This document shows positions 24,430-36,800 of a DNA stretch of 64,000 nt, piece after piece. Source of the DNA: Elephas maximus indicus (lineage: Eukaryota; Chordata; Mammalia; Proboscidea; Elephantidae). Location of the stretch: NCBI RefSeq assembly GCF_024166365.1, contig NC_064831.1:29626768-29690767 (forward strand). The letters are read 5' to 3'. The notes under the pieces are model-generated. The model had not been told where the DNA came from and did no database searches. It was given only the letters and a program-made list of their open reading frames with translations. A program made the position numbers and the translations under genes. How positions within the stretch are numbered: the first letter of the stretch is position 1; the number at the start of each line of letters is the position of its first letter.

Positions 24430-25480
24430 ACCGGCGTGGAGCCTGCATGTGCGCAGCGGCTCGGCTCAGGGTTAGAGAGCAACGGTTCCAGGCAGATGCA
24501 AGTTCCGAACCTCTCCCACCCCTGAGCCACGGAAACCGAAATCCAGTCTTCAGAAGTTCGATCCCAGCAGTCAGCAGCGAGCGCAGACTCGCCCCTTGCA
24601 GGAGGCACACGTTCAACTTCACTAGACGCTTGCCACCCCCGCTCAGACGAGGGGGTCGGGGCCGCGGTGAGGGCGCACAGAGCGGCCGGCAGGAGGGCTT
24701 CAGGGCACAGCCGCAGGCACGGGGATGCGCCTGGGCGCGCAGGGCTTCGAGCTCTGCCGGCGCTGGGTTTACTTTCTGCCGTGCCCCTTTCCTGTCCGGT
24801 GTCCCCCGCCTCCCCGAGGGCAGACGTCAGCCCGGCCTTCGCCGGTCCCCGGAGCCCCGCGCCAAGGTGGGCTGCGGAGGCGTCGACGTTCCCGGGGACC
24901 CCTGCTCTCCCCGCCTGGGCCCGCGCCCCCTCAGCCCGGACCTAATCCGCCTGGGCGAGGTACAGGCTGTACCGAGGCGGAACCGGAATCCCAGTGGCTC
25001 ACCCCAGGCAGAGCTGCGGGGCAGGGACGGGAGCCGAGCGCGCCTGCGCTCCCCACGCCAAAGGAAAGGCCCGACGTACCCGCGGAGCCCGAGGAGCCGC
25101 CACGGGCCGCGCCTTCTCGCCGTCTCGGGCCGGCCCCCGGAAGCAGCTCCAGCCCTGCCGAGGACAGGGAAGCGATTTAAGGCAAACGTCCGTGCGGCGG
25201 GCGCCCCTTCCTCCCCCGGACGGGAAAACCCCCGGCCGCGGAGCGCGCGCAGTCAGTGCCAGGCGGCGGTAGTCCGGGGCGCGCCGCGGCGGCTCTGCCC
25301 CGCAGGCTCCGTCAGGTGACCGACGTCGGAGCCGGCTGGAGGCGGGCCCCGGGGTGGGCGCCTAGATCGTGCCAAACCGGTGCCCCGCGCCCCGTCGGCC
25401 TCGGTGGGTGGAAAGCCCCCGGGGCTGGAGGGGCTCGCGGCCGGCGCGCGGCGGGGAGAGGAAAGCCGAAATGCTAGAGG
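24430..25480. promoter_or_regulatory. CpG island, likely TLR2 promoter and first exon
   Basis: About 1 kb that is strikingly GC- and CpG-rich (for example gccgcggtgagggcgc, ccgcggagcgcgcgc) in an otherwise AT-rich window. It contains no recognised repeat. It lies about 7 kb upstream of the TLR2 coding exon with no other gene between, and TLR2 has untranslated 5' exons in other mammals, so the island is inferred to hold its promoter and exon 1 on the minus strand. Long open frames inside it occur in several frames at once, as expected from GC content, and are not called as genes. An unrelated divergent transcript could also start here. Confidence 0.65.
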
Positions 25481-25705
25481 CGTTTCCGAAGCACAAAGGC
25501 AGATTTGGCTGCCAAAGAGGAGCGAAGCATGCCATCAGTGCTTTCTTGGAAATGGCTAGCATCCAGTCTTCTCCACATCACCTGGAAACACACCACCTTT
25601 AAACCCCACTCCTGATTCTTCTCCGTCCTTGGAAGCGAGAATTTGGTCGGTAAATCGTGTTTCTCATTACGCTTTCCCGGTTTTCAGTGCCTTAGTCGCC
25701 TGTGA

Positions 25706-26792
25706 ATATATAGGTTTCCCCCACTATCCGAAAGTAGAGCGTTCCTATAAAACCTGTTTTAGGTTGAAATGGTGTAAGGTGAAGAAACAATTACCATTAA
25801 TTTAAATGGGGAAAAATGTTTATTGTGCTTTAGGTGAAAGTTTACAAGCAAATTAACTTCCTTTAAAAAATTAATACACATTGTTTTGTGACGTTGGTTG
25901 CCAACCCCGCGACTTGCCAGCACTCTCCCTTTTTCCATTCATCCAGCTTTCCTGTCCCCTTCTGCCTTCTCCTCCTTGGCGGTGGGCTGATATGCCCATT
26001 TAGTCTGTATACATGGTTGAGCTACATGTATGATTGTGTGTTTTATGGGTCTGTCTAACCTTTGGCTGAATGAAGAACCTCAGGAGTGACTTCAGTACTG
26101 AGTTAAAAGGCTGTCGGGGAGGGGGCCATATTCTCAGGGTGTCTCTAGTCTCCATCAGACCAGTAAGTTCGGTCTTTTTTGTGTGAGTTAGAATTTTGTT
26201 CTAAATTTTTCTCCAACTCTCTCCAGGACCGCTATTGTGATCCCTGCCAGAGCAGTTGGTGGTGGTAACCAAGGACCATCTAGTTGTACTGGACTCAATC
26301 TGGTGGAGACTGTGGTACTTGTGGTCCATTAGTCCTTTGGACTAATCTTTCCCTTGTGTCTTGTGTCCAGATGAGGAGAGACCAGTAGATGTATTTTAGA
26401 TAGCTGTTGGCAAGCTTTTAAGACTCCAGACGCTACTCACCAAAGTAGGATGTAGAACATTTTGGGAAATTTTTTGATTGGTTCCAGACCCGCCCCCCCA
26501 AAGAAAAACCTACTAAATAATACCAAATAAAGCCATAGCAGCTTGATGCTGAGATACTGAGTGTAGTTCCAAGGGAAGGAGCTTGGCAACGCCACTCTTG
26601 CTCTTGGAGTATGCTGCCTAATTAACAGCTCGCTGGAAAACACACGCCGAACGCTATTTTTGCTTCGCTTTTCACCTTTTTCGTAAAAGGGAAAATCCTC
26701 TTTGGTTTTCTTTCGGTTAACGAAAACAGGTCTTTTGTAAAAGTCAAGTGGCATAAAGCGAACTTTCAAAAAGCGGGGGATACCTGTATTTC
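25706..26792. mobile_element. Tigger-like DNA transposon, split by L1
   Basis: The left end ggtttcccccactatccgaa and the right end agcgggggatacctgta (read reversed) form an imperfect terminal inverted repeat. The inner parts gaaagtagagcgttc and gcgaactttc mirror each other. The middle is interrupted by an L1 3' end at about 25812-26440. No transposase frame was found, so it is probably a nonautonomous pogo/Tigger-type element; the subfamily is not assigned. Confidence 0.65.
25812..26440 (-). mobile_element. 5'-truncated L1 3'UTR fragment
   Basis: Starts with tttattgtgctttaggtgaa, the reverse complement of an L1 tail, and follows the older L1 3'UTR type also seen at 54035-55200 (gttgccaaccccgc, tttggctgaatgaagaacct). 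No ORF part remains. Confidence 0.85.
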
Positions 26793-26905
26793 CCAAAATC
26801 TGCTTCCAGTCCACAAGTCTGTGCTTTGCTGCATTCAAATAACTCGACGATCATTATCTAAACCAAGAACAACAGGCTTGTGCCTGAAGGAGTAAATAAG
26901 GATAC

Positions 26906-26952
26906 CAAAAACCAAACCCATTGCTGTCAAGTTGATTTCAGTTCATAGCAAT
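26906..26952 (-). mobile_element. AfroSINE 3' fragment
   Basis: The short stretch accaaacccattgctgtcaa is followed by gttgatttcagttcatagc. Confidence 0.75.
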
Positions 26953-27193
26953 AGTACCAGAGATAATATTTTGTCCCAATCCTGTTTAACTTCTGTAACT
27001 GACAACTAAGGTTAAAAACACTATTGTATTCTTTCAAATAGTGAGTTGTCTGAGTAAGGTATTAGATCTCAAAAGTTTTTTTGTATGTTTGTGTGTTTTG
27101 TTTTTAATGATATAGTTCCTAAAGAAATTGAAGAACTAGAAAAGTTAGCTGCTGTGTCAGACTTTCTATAATGTTCAGGTTATAAAAACAATA

Positions 27194-27663
27194 TGGAGTC
27201 ATCCCTCGGTATCCACGGGGATTGGTTCCAGGATCCCCCACACCAAAATCAGCAGATGCTCAATTTCCTTACATAAAACAGTGCATCATTTGCATATAAT
27301 CCAAGCACATCCTCCTGTATACTTTAAATCATCTCTAGATTACTTATAATACCTAATACAATATAAATGCTGTGTAAATAGTTGTTCTACTGTATTGTTT
27401 AGGCAATAATGACAAGAAGAAAAAAAGTCTGTACGTGTTCAATGCTGAAACAATGAGCACTGGAGAGAGACTGAGGACCTGTGAAATGGCCGGAGGCTAC
27501 AGCAGGGTATGCCTGCACATCACTTTATTGGTGTGAATTCAGCTCGGCACACAACAAATTCAAGTTTTGTTTTTTGGAACTTTCTTTTTTTCCCAAATAT
27601 TTTCCATCCACAGTTGGTTGACTCCACAAACACAGAACCCGAGGATATGGAGGCCCAGCTGTA
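27194..27663 (+). mobile_element. Tigger-like DNA transposon, nonautonomous
   Basis: The left end tccctcggtatccacgggga and the right end acccgaggatatggaggccc are imperfect inverted repeats. The interior gattacttataatacctaat is typical of a widespread eutherian Tigger-derived family. Orientation follows the common consensus; subfamily uncertain. Confidence 0.7.
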
Positions 27664-28859
27664 GTATCACCTGGGGATTTGGTCTGAAGAAGAGATAATA
27701 GAAAATGAAATTAGCCCTGACAGCACAAAAGTGGTGGTGTTCATAGCAAAGAGGCTCAAGAAAAGACCGAGTAAACAGAAAAGTAACAAAGCCCCGCAGG
27801 AGGCATCATGACGGTTTATGTGATGCAGAAATCCTTAAAATAGTCTGGCTTTGCCGTACCTTTGCTATTTCTCTAGAGACTGCGCTCACTAAAAAGAAAG
27901 TCTCTAAAGAACAATCGAAACCATTTTGTCAATAACCAATCGTCAGTGATGCAGTTTTGTTTCTCAAGGTTGTGGTGGGTTTTGCCCCTTCAGCAACTTT
28001 TCCTAGCACCGACATCCCTCTCATCATGAAAGATTTGGGCTCCTGTTGGTACCTATAGTTTGGAATCTAGGCCTTTCCGGTGCCCTGCTCCTTCCCTAGT
28101 TCTCCAAGTAAGTGATTTGAAACACAAACAGTTTCAGTTTGGTTTTCTTCATTGCCACAGGCAGTGAGCAATATTTATAAGGGAAATAAACTTATTTGTT
28201 TTTATCTTCATTTCGTCTTCACAGATTGAGGTATGAAGTGGAGGAAGCATTCTTACTCCTCCTTCACATGAGAAAACTTTATGCAAATGGTAAATGACCT
28301 AACTGGGATTGGAAACCAGAATTTTTTTACCCTAAATTCAGGATTTTTTCTCGTACCTGATTCCACATCCCTAATCCTCTTTAAAGGTTCAAGTATTACC
28401 CTGCCTTAATCAATAGTGGTGAATGTGGCCTTGAGAGGGTGGATTTCTATGCCATGTGGAGTTAGCTTTTCTATCTAGTTTACTATGTGAATATTTCTTT
28501 CTGTCCCTTACACTCAGGCTCTCCAGGTGCTTGAAAAGACTTTACTTTTTGTTAATCCAAAATCACCACCTTTTTTCTTGTGATTTCTCAGACGCTTGAG
28601 AAAACATCTTTCCATCTAGTCCTCCCCACCCCACCTCCGGAACTAAAAACCTCTATTATTTCTCTACTTCTCTATTTGAACTTTAAGTTATTGCTTTGTA
28701 ATCCTGAAGTAATTAGAATACTCTGGCAACATCATGTAGAAATAATTTATTTACCCTTAATTAAATATGCAGTAGTAACTGTCTTTTATATACAGTAAAG
28801 GTAATTCTACACTCTTACCAAAGGTATTAACACCTCCCTCCCAGGCCTGGTGCTTATAT
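27664..28859. other. No gene recognised
   Basis: Mixed sequence. The part 28195-28330 (tgagaaaactttatgcaaat and similar) may be a very diverged MIR on the minus strand. No credible coding frame. Confidence 0.4.
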
Positions 28860-29225
28860 TCATTTAGTTCTTAACAGTTTTCAAAGCACTTTCACATGTA
28901 TTTTCTCATCCAAATCCCACAATACCACATGAAATAAATAGCTCAAATATAATTATCCCCTTAGTTCAAGTGGGAACCCTGGTGGCACAATAGGTAAAAG
29001 ATTGGCTGCTAACCACAAGGCCAGCAGTTCAAATCCACCAGCTGTTCTTTCGAAACCCTCTGGGGCAGTTCTGTTCTATAGGGTTGCTATTAGAACTGAC
29101 TCAAGAGCAACGGGTTTGGTTATTTTGGTTTAGTTCAAGTGATTACAGGACTTGTCCGGCCACATGGCTCATAGCTAACAAGTAGCAAATCCAAGGTTAG
29201 ACTCCAAGCTTTCTTATTCCTATCT
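28860..29225 (-). mobile_element. MIR SINE split by AfroSINE
   Basis: Reverse MIR: aaagcactttcacatgtatt, tctcatccaaatcccacaat, then after the inserted SINE cttgtccggccacatggctc and the trailing aaatccaaggtta. The two halves join at the target-site duplication of the inserted SINE. Confidence 0.75.
28973..29129 (+). mobile_element. AfroSINE nested in MIR
   Basis: Complete copy from gggaaccctggtggcac to gagcaacgggtttggttatt, flanked by the perfect 12-bp repeat ttagttcaagtg at 28961-28972 and 29130-29141. Confidence 0.95.
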
Positions 29226-29601
29226 GGTCAGGCTTCTTTTCAGTTCAATGCAAGACCCACCCTAAAAATAAAACCTAAAAATTAAAAAAAAATTATAAAA
29301 TGAACACAGAAAATGAAAGATATTTGGGAAAAGGCTGTCTCTCATGGTATACATCTATAATTTTGAGCATCTGACCAAAATTCTAAAAGTTCTTCAAAAA
29401 CATGGGCTGTGCCTTTTTCACCAAAGTGTTTTTTAATAGTTAAAACAATATGAACTGTATCAGTGTCATAGCACTGAACACTCTGTTAAAAGTGAAAGCA
29501 AAGAGTTTTACTGGAGGATTGGAACAGCTTGAGCTGGGGGACACAATGTAATGCCAGATCACAAAAATGTTCCCACCTTCTGAGGGAGAAGTTAGCTTTT
29601 T

Positions 29602-30067
29602 TTTTTTTTTTTTTTAGCTTTTTATTTATTTATTTATTTATTGGTATGCTATGATAACCTTATAGATGTTCCTGGGTCTTTAATATGACCATTGTTGTTA
29701 GCTGCCATTGGGTTGGCCCCTGACCTGTGGTGCTTCCTGGTCTTGTGCTTTTTACCCTGGATTTCAGGGTAATGGTATTATTAAATTTTCAAACTTTTTT
29801 TTTTTATAATTTTTATTGTGCATTAAGTGAAAGTTTGCAAATCAAGTCAGTCTCCCACATAAAAACTTGTATATACTTTACTGTATACTCCCAATTACTC
29901 CCCCCAATGAGACAGCCTATTCTCTCCCTCCACACTCTCTTTTCGTGTCCATTTTGCCAGCTTCTAACCCCCTCTACCCTCTCATCTCCCCTCCAGGCAG
30001 GAGATGCCAACAAAGTCTCAAGTGTCCACCTGATCCAAGAAGCTCACTCCTCACCAGCATCCAAGAG
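29602..30067 (-). mobile_element. Composite insertion: L1 3' end with SINE scrap
   Basis: A T run at 29598-29615 is followed by ATTT repeats and a short SINE-tail-like piece (tgttgttagctgccattggg, 29692-29725). From about 29808 comes a reversed L1 3' end (ttttattgtgcattaagtga through ctcccctccaggcagg). gttagctttt occurs at 29591-29600 and again at 30068-30077, a plausible target-site duplication around the whole block. Confidence 0.75.
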
Positions 30068-30077
30068 GTTAGCTTTT

Positions 30078-31157
30078 TATACAGAATAATGGGAAAGGGA
30101 GTACATGAACCATAATCACAGGGGCTTAGGAGTACATGTGGATACAAAACAATTGCAAGTTAAAATTTTTCAAGGTTAGCTGATCTGTTTTCTAACACAG
30201 ACTTCCTGAATCCAACCTAGCAAGTGATTTTCTGAAATGCCTACATATACATTCTTCCAGGGGCGTGTTGTGCAAGCATTCTCCGAAAACCATCTTTTGT
30301 GAGTGTGTGTGTATGTGCTCAGTTCTCTTTACCTCTTACAACTGAGTACATGGGTCATAGGGTAGAGGGTATGACATGCCCTCTGTGCCCCCCAACACAC
30401 ACCTGCACACAGGATGGTGGTGTCTGCAGCACCACAGGTCATGCAGGGTATGGGAGAAGGGGAGGTTCACACACAGATAGACACCCACAGTGGGAACCAG
30501 ATAGAGATCACATTTGAATATATACAGCTGTATGTGAGGCACCCCCAGGTCCCCACCTCAACCATCTTCCCTTGCCATCCCCAAGGCAGGGTGAACTTAT
30601 TGCTTTGAGAGAGCCACCTGGAGTGCTTCTCTGCCAGGCACCCTCCCTCTCCCGCCTGCCTCCATTTTGGCACATCTGCAAGACACACGGCAGCAAGAGT
30701 AGATACCCTCCCTCCCAGGTGGCTTGGGGTTCAGGAAGGGAGGAGGGGACTTCATCCTTCCCCTTTCCCTTAACGCTTTCCAAACCCCTGCCAAGCCCAC
30801 TCCCGCCAGAACCCATCTCTGCCCCCAAACAGAGCGAGACTATCTCGATAAACATTTCCTGACAAATATTTCTCCACAAACACATTATTCCTTCCTTCAT
30901 TGTTTGTTAAACGTGGTTAAAGTTTCACAAGAAGTTACAGACCATAAGGCTCTAAATCACGGGTTCTAAGGACAAGCTAAAGTTTAATTCAAAAATGGAG
31001 TTTTGATTCAGGTTTGGGCCAGTCCTTTGAATCATGCCAAGCACCTCAGTTTTAGAGCACTCTCACACATCAGTCAAAAACCACTTACTATCTGCTGTAA
31101 TCCCTTACTATTTCACAAATCTTTTTACCCAAATACTCATTCCTCAAAATTTCTCTG
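30078..31157. other. Unassigned segment, GC-richer part 30290-30860
   Basis: Unique-looking sequence upstream of TLR2. The part 30290-30860 is rich in C and G with CA/TG runs. Open frames on both strands (longest 30508-30900, minus, 130 codons) overlap one another and show no domain, so none is called. Confidence 0.45.
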
Positions 31158-32435
31158 AGGGGGGAGCCAAGATGGTGGAATAGCCAGACACTTCCGCCAA
31201 TCCCCCTTACAACAAAGACCTGAAAAAAACAAGTGAAATGATTATATTTATGACAAGCTAGGAGCCCTGAACATCAAAGGCAAAGTTAGAAAATGGACTG
31301 AGTGGCACCAGGGGGAGAGACAGTTCAGAAGTGGAGAGGAGTTAAAAAACCTGAATCACCAGGATCCTTCAGGCACCATTCTTGGGAATGGCTGCAGCAG
31401 GCTGGAAGTAGTGTTTGGACGCAGTTTCCTCAGGGAGAAACAGCCAGCCTCACAGCCTACTCACGTTTTCTGAACCAGAGAAGAACGGCGCTCTCGGCAA
31501 AAGCTAAGTACTGGGGTATATTTTACCATGCCCCCAGCCCTGAAGCCAGCTTCAGTGGCTGCCAGTTTCTCTGGGCCTGAGATAGTTCTTGTTGAGTGTC
31601 CTGAGCCATTCTCCTGGCCTTGGAATAAATTCACGATTGGGGGAAAAGATAATTTGTGAGCTCCACTAACCGGGGGAGTTCAGCACGGAATCAGCTCCTG
31701 TCCAGGCATAAACAGTCCATGGACTTTGAATACCTATCCCCACTGCATGGACCTGTGTGGTCCTACTTCAAGAGAATAGGCCCTTCTTAGCAGACTGCAA
31801 CTATTTCAGCTACACAGTGGAGAGTTGGGTGTTTGATATTTGACTCCACTTTGCCTATTAAACAGGGTTCTCACCTACCAACATCAGGGGCATAAGGACT
31901 GGTGACTCCACTCAGGTCCCCAGCCACCCGCAACAGGGGTCCCAGGATACCTGGTACATTCCAGTCCTTACAACCAAAAGCATTGGGTGTCCATGATCCA
32001 TCTGCAGAACCCACCCACCTGTACACTCTAGGGAAAAGGGGCATGCTTTCCTCAGAGACACTTGGGGGACTGTTCTCAGCCCCCTGCCTTGCTCAGAGCA
32101 TGACCCGCTGCTGCAACCAGATACTGGTACCTACACCAAACACCCCTGCCTCCCTAAGACTGTAGGACAGAGCCTGTACCACACACTTCATGACCAGCTA
32201 TCTGGCCACCTGAGCTGAATCCACACAAGAAAAGTGAATGGACTCATAAGCTCAAATACCTGATGATAGCTCTAGCCATCTGGTGACAGGACATCAGAGC
32301 CCCAAAGGTGAAAATAATCAAGCTAGCCCACGCAACCCGTGTGGGCATATCAAAACAAAACAAAGCAAGAAACTAGGATATAGGATATAGTAAGAAAACA
32401 TAAACGAATACAATAACTTGTAGATAGCTCGGAGA

Positions 32436-33436
32436 CTACAGTCATGATCAAACCACATAAAGAAACAAACTATGATCGCTTCAACAGTCTTTCAAAAGAG
32501 AGAATCAAAGGATCTTCTGGATGAAGGTGCATTCCTGGAATTACCAGATGCAGAATTCAAAAGATTAATATACAGAAGTCTTCAAGACATAAGGAAGGAG
32601 ATCAGGCAAGACGCAGAACAAGCTGAAGAACATACAGATAAAACAGTTGAAGAAATTAAAAAGGTTCTTCAAGAACATAATGAAAAATTTAATAAGCTGC
32701 AAGAATCCACAGAGAGACAGCAATCAGAAATTCAGAAGATTAACAATAAAACTACAGAATTAGACAACTCAATAGAAAGTCAGAGGAGCAGAATTGAGCA
32801 AGTGGAAGGCAGAATTGGTAACCTTAAAGATAAAGCACTTGGCACCAATACATTTGGAGAAAAACCAGATAAAAGAAGCAAAAAAAGAAGAAGAAACATT
32901 AAGAATCATGTGGGACTCTATCAAGAGAAATAACCTACAAGTGACTGGAGTACCAGAACAGGGAGGGATAACAGAAAATACAGAGAGAATTGTTGAAGAT
33001 TTTTTTGGCAGAAAACTTCCCTCATCTCGTGAAAGATGAGAAGATATCTATCCAAGATGCTTATCAAACTCCACATAAGGTAGATTTTAAAAGAAAGTCA
33101 CCAAGACCTATTACAATCAAACTTGCCAAAACCAAAGATAGAAAATTTTAAGAGCAGCTAGAAATAAATCAAAAGTCACCTACAAAGGAGAGTCAATAAG
33201 AATAAGCTCAGACTACTCAGCAGAAACCATGCAGGCGAGAAGCCAATGGGATGACATATATGAGCATTGAAGGAAAAAAATTGCCAGCCAAGAATCATAT
33301 ATCCAGCAAAACTGTCTCTCAAATATGCAGATGAGATTAGGACATTTCCAGATAAACAGAATTTTAGGGAATTCGTAAAGACCAAACCAAAACTACAAGA
33401 AATACTGAAGGGAGTTCTTTGGTTAGAAAACCAATA
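32436..33436 (+). pseudogene. L1 ORF1, degraded
   Basis: ORF1 protein remnant. The position where the other copy has its ATG is changed here; an ATG at 32472 opens 153 codons with the same coiled-coil stretch (EEHTDKTVEEIKKVLQEHNE). The frame shifts near 32880 and again near 33000. The C-terminal part, recognisable by aactgtctctcaaatatgc-like sequence, ends at the TAA near 33436. Confidence 0.85.
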
Positions 33437-33850
33437 ATATCAGATATCAACCCAGACAGGGAACTCACAAAAATAAATCAAGATTAAAAAACGCTCAAAA
33501 CAGGGAAACAACGATGTTATTATGTAAAAGAATACAACATGAAAACAATAAAGAGGGACTAATTATTTTTTTTAAGAAATCTAGTCATAGATCCTTCATA
33601 TGGACAGGAATACAAAGCGATAGAAAGAAATAAAAGTTAGGTTTAAACTTAGAAAAATAGGGGTAAATAATAAGATAACCACAAAGAAGACTAACAATCC
33701 TACTCATCAAAATAAAATACAAGAAAAAAATAGACTCAGCAGAAACCAAATAAAGTACAATGAAAAATAGAAAAGACAATAAACTACTCAGCACAAAATA
33801 ATTAAGTGGGAAAAAGAAACTGTCAACAAAACACAAAAAAAGACATCAAA

Positions 33851-36800
33851 GTGACACCACTAAACCCATCCAAATCCACTGCCACCGAGTCAATTCCAAC
33901 TCATAGCAACCCTACAGAACAGAGTAGAACTGCCCTGTAGAGTTTCCAAGGAGCGCCTGGTGGATTTGAACTGCGAACCTATTGGTTAGCAGCCATAGCA
34001 CTTAACCACTACGCCACCAGGGTTTCCACTAAACTCATACCTATCTATAATTACACAGAATGTTAATGGACTAAATGCACCAATAAAGAGACAGAGTGGC
34101 AGAATGGATTAAAAAACACAATCCATCTATATGCTGCCTACAAGAGGCACACCTTAGAGACACAAACTAAAACTTAAAGGATGGAAAAAAAATATATCAA
34201 ACAAACAGCAATCAAAAAAGAGCAGGAGTGACAATATTAATTTCTGACAAAATAGACTTTAAAGTTAAATCCACCACAAAGGATAAGGAAGGACACTGTA
34301 TAATGATTAAAGGGACAATATACCAGGAGGATATAACCATATTAAATATTTATACATCCAATGACAGGGCTGCAAGATACATAAACTCTACCAGCATTGA
34401 AAAGTGAGATAGCTCCACAATTACAGTAGGAGACTTCAACAAACCCCTTTTGGTGAAGGACAGGACATCCAGGAAGAAGCTCAATAAATTCACAGATCTA
34501 AATACCACAATCAACCAACTTGACCTCATAGACATATACAGAACACTCCACCTAACAGCTGCAAAGTATACTTTCTTTTCTAGTGCACATGGAACATTCT
34601 GTAGAATACACCACATATTAGGTCATGAAGCATGCCTTTGCAGAATCCAAAACATCAAAATATTACAAAGCATCATTTCTGACCATAAGGCCATAAAAGT
34701 AGGAATCAATAACAGGAAAAGCAGGGAAAAGAAACCAAACACTTGGAAACCGAACAGGACCCTGCTCAAAAAAGACTGGTTATAGAAGAAATTAAGGATA
34801 GAATAAAAAAAAAAATGATAGAATCCAATGAGAATGAAAAAAAATCCTATCAGAACCTTTGGGACTCAGTGAAAACAGTGCTCAATTTATATCAATAAAC
34901 ACACACATAGAAAAAGAAGAAAGGGCCAAAAACAAAGAATTATCCGTACAACTCAAACAAGTAGAAGAGGGACAAAAGAAACCCTCAGGTACCGGAAGAA
35001 AGCAAATAATAAAAATTAGAGCAGAATTAAATGAAATAGAAAACAGGAAAACAATTGAAAGAATTAACAAGACCAAAAGCTGGTTCTTTGAAAAAAATGA
35101 CAAAATTGATAAACCATTGGCCAAACTGACAAAAGAAAACCAGGATAGGAAGCAAATAATCCCAGTAAGAAAGGAGATGGGCGATATTACAACAGACCCA
35201 ACTGAAATTAAAAGAATCATATCAGATTACTATGAAAAATTGTACTCTTAACAAATTTGAAAGCCTAGAAGAAATGGATGAATTACTAGAAACACACTAC
35301 CCACCTAACACACAAACAGAGGTAGAACAACTAAATAGACCCATAACAAAAGAAGAGATTGAAAAGGTAATCGAAAAACTCCCAAGAAAAAAAAACCCTT
35401 GCCCGGATGGCTTCACTGCAGAGTTCTACCAAATTTTCAGAGACCACCACTACTAAGGTATTTCAGAACATAGAAAAGGATGGAATACTCTCAAAGTCAT
35501 TCTATGAAGCCAGCATATCCATGATACCAAAACCAGGTAAAGAAACCACAAAAAAAGAATTACAGACCTATATCCCTCATGAACTTAGATGCAAAAATCC
35601 TCAACAAAATTCTAGCCAATAGAATTCAACAACACATCAAAATAATAATTCACCTTGACCAAGTGAGATTCATACCAGGTATGCAGGGATGGTTCAATAT
35701 TAGAAAAAAAAGGTAATCCATCAAAAGACAAGAATCACATGATTTTAACAATTGATGCAGAAAAGGCATTTGACAAAGTTCAACACCCATTCATGATAAC
35801 TCTCAGCAAAATAGGAATATAAGGAAAATTCCTAAACATTATAAACGGCATTTATACAAAGCCAACGGCCAACATCATCCTAAATGGAGAGAGTCTAAAA
35901 GCAGACGAGGACGCCCTTTATCACCACTCTTTTTCAACATTGTGCTGGAGGTCCTAGCCAGAGCAATTAGGCTAGATAAAGAAATAAAGGGCATCCAGAT
36001 TGGTAAGGAAGAAGTGAAAATATCTCTGTTTGCAGATGACATGATCTTAAACACAGAATACCCTAAAGAATCCTCAAGAAAACTACTGAAACTAATAGAA
36101 CAGTTCAGCAGAGTGTCAGGATACAAGATAAACATACAAAAATCAGCTGGATTCCTCTACGCCAACAAAAAGAACATCAAAGAGAAAATCACCAATCAGT
36201 ACCATTTACAGTAGCCCACAAGAAGATAAAATACTTAGGAATAAATCTTACCAGACACTACTGCAAAAAACCAAAAGAGTCCTACATAAGTGAAAAAACA
36301 TACCTTGCTCATGGATAGGAAGACTTTGCATTGTAAAAATGTCAACCCTACGAAAAGCGACCTATAGATACAATGCAATTCCGATCCAAATTCCAACGTC
36401 ATTTTTTAATGAAATGGAGAAACAAATCACCAACATCATATGGAAGGGAAAGAGGCCCCGGATAAGTAAAGCATTACTGAAAAAGAAGAGCAAAGTGGGA
36501 GACTTCACTCTACCTGATTTTAGAACCTATTATACTGCCACAGTAGTCAAAACAGCCTGGTACTGGTACAACAACAGGCACATAGACCAATGGAACAGAA
36601 CTGAGAATCCAGACATAAATCCATTCACAGATGAGCAGCTGATATTTGACAAAGGCCCAAAGTCTCTTAAATGGGGAAAAGACAGTCTTTTTTACAAATG
36701 GTGCTGGTATAACTGGATATCCATCTGTAAAAAAATGACAGAAGACCCATACCTCACATCATGCACAAAAACCAACTCAAAATGGATCAAAGACCTAAAT

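Noticed and set aside
24447-25319. 290-codon open frame in the CpG island
   Set aside because: Overlaps equally open frames, is composition-driven (Pro/Arg/Ala/Gly-rich) and shows no domain.
30508-30900. 130-codon minus-strand frame and overlapping plus-strand frames
   Set aside because: Several frames are open together, with no domain and no repeat-free coding signature.
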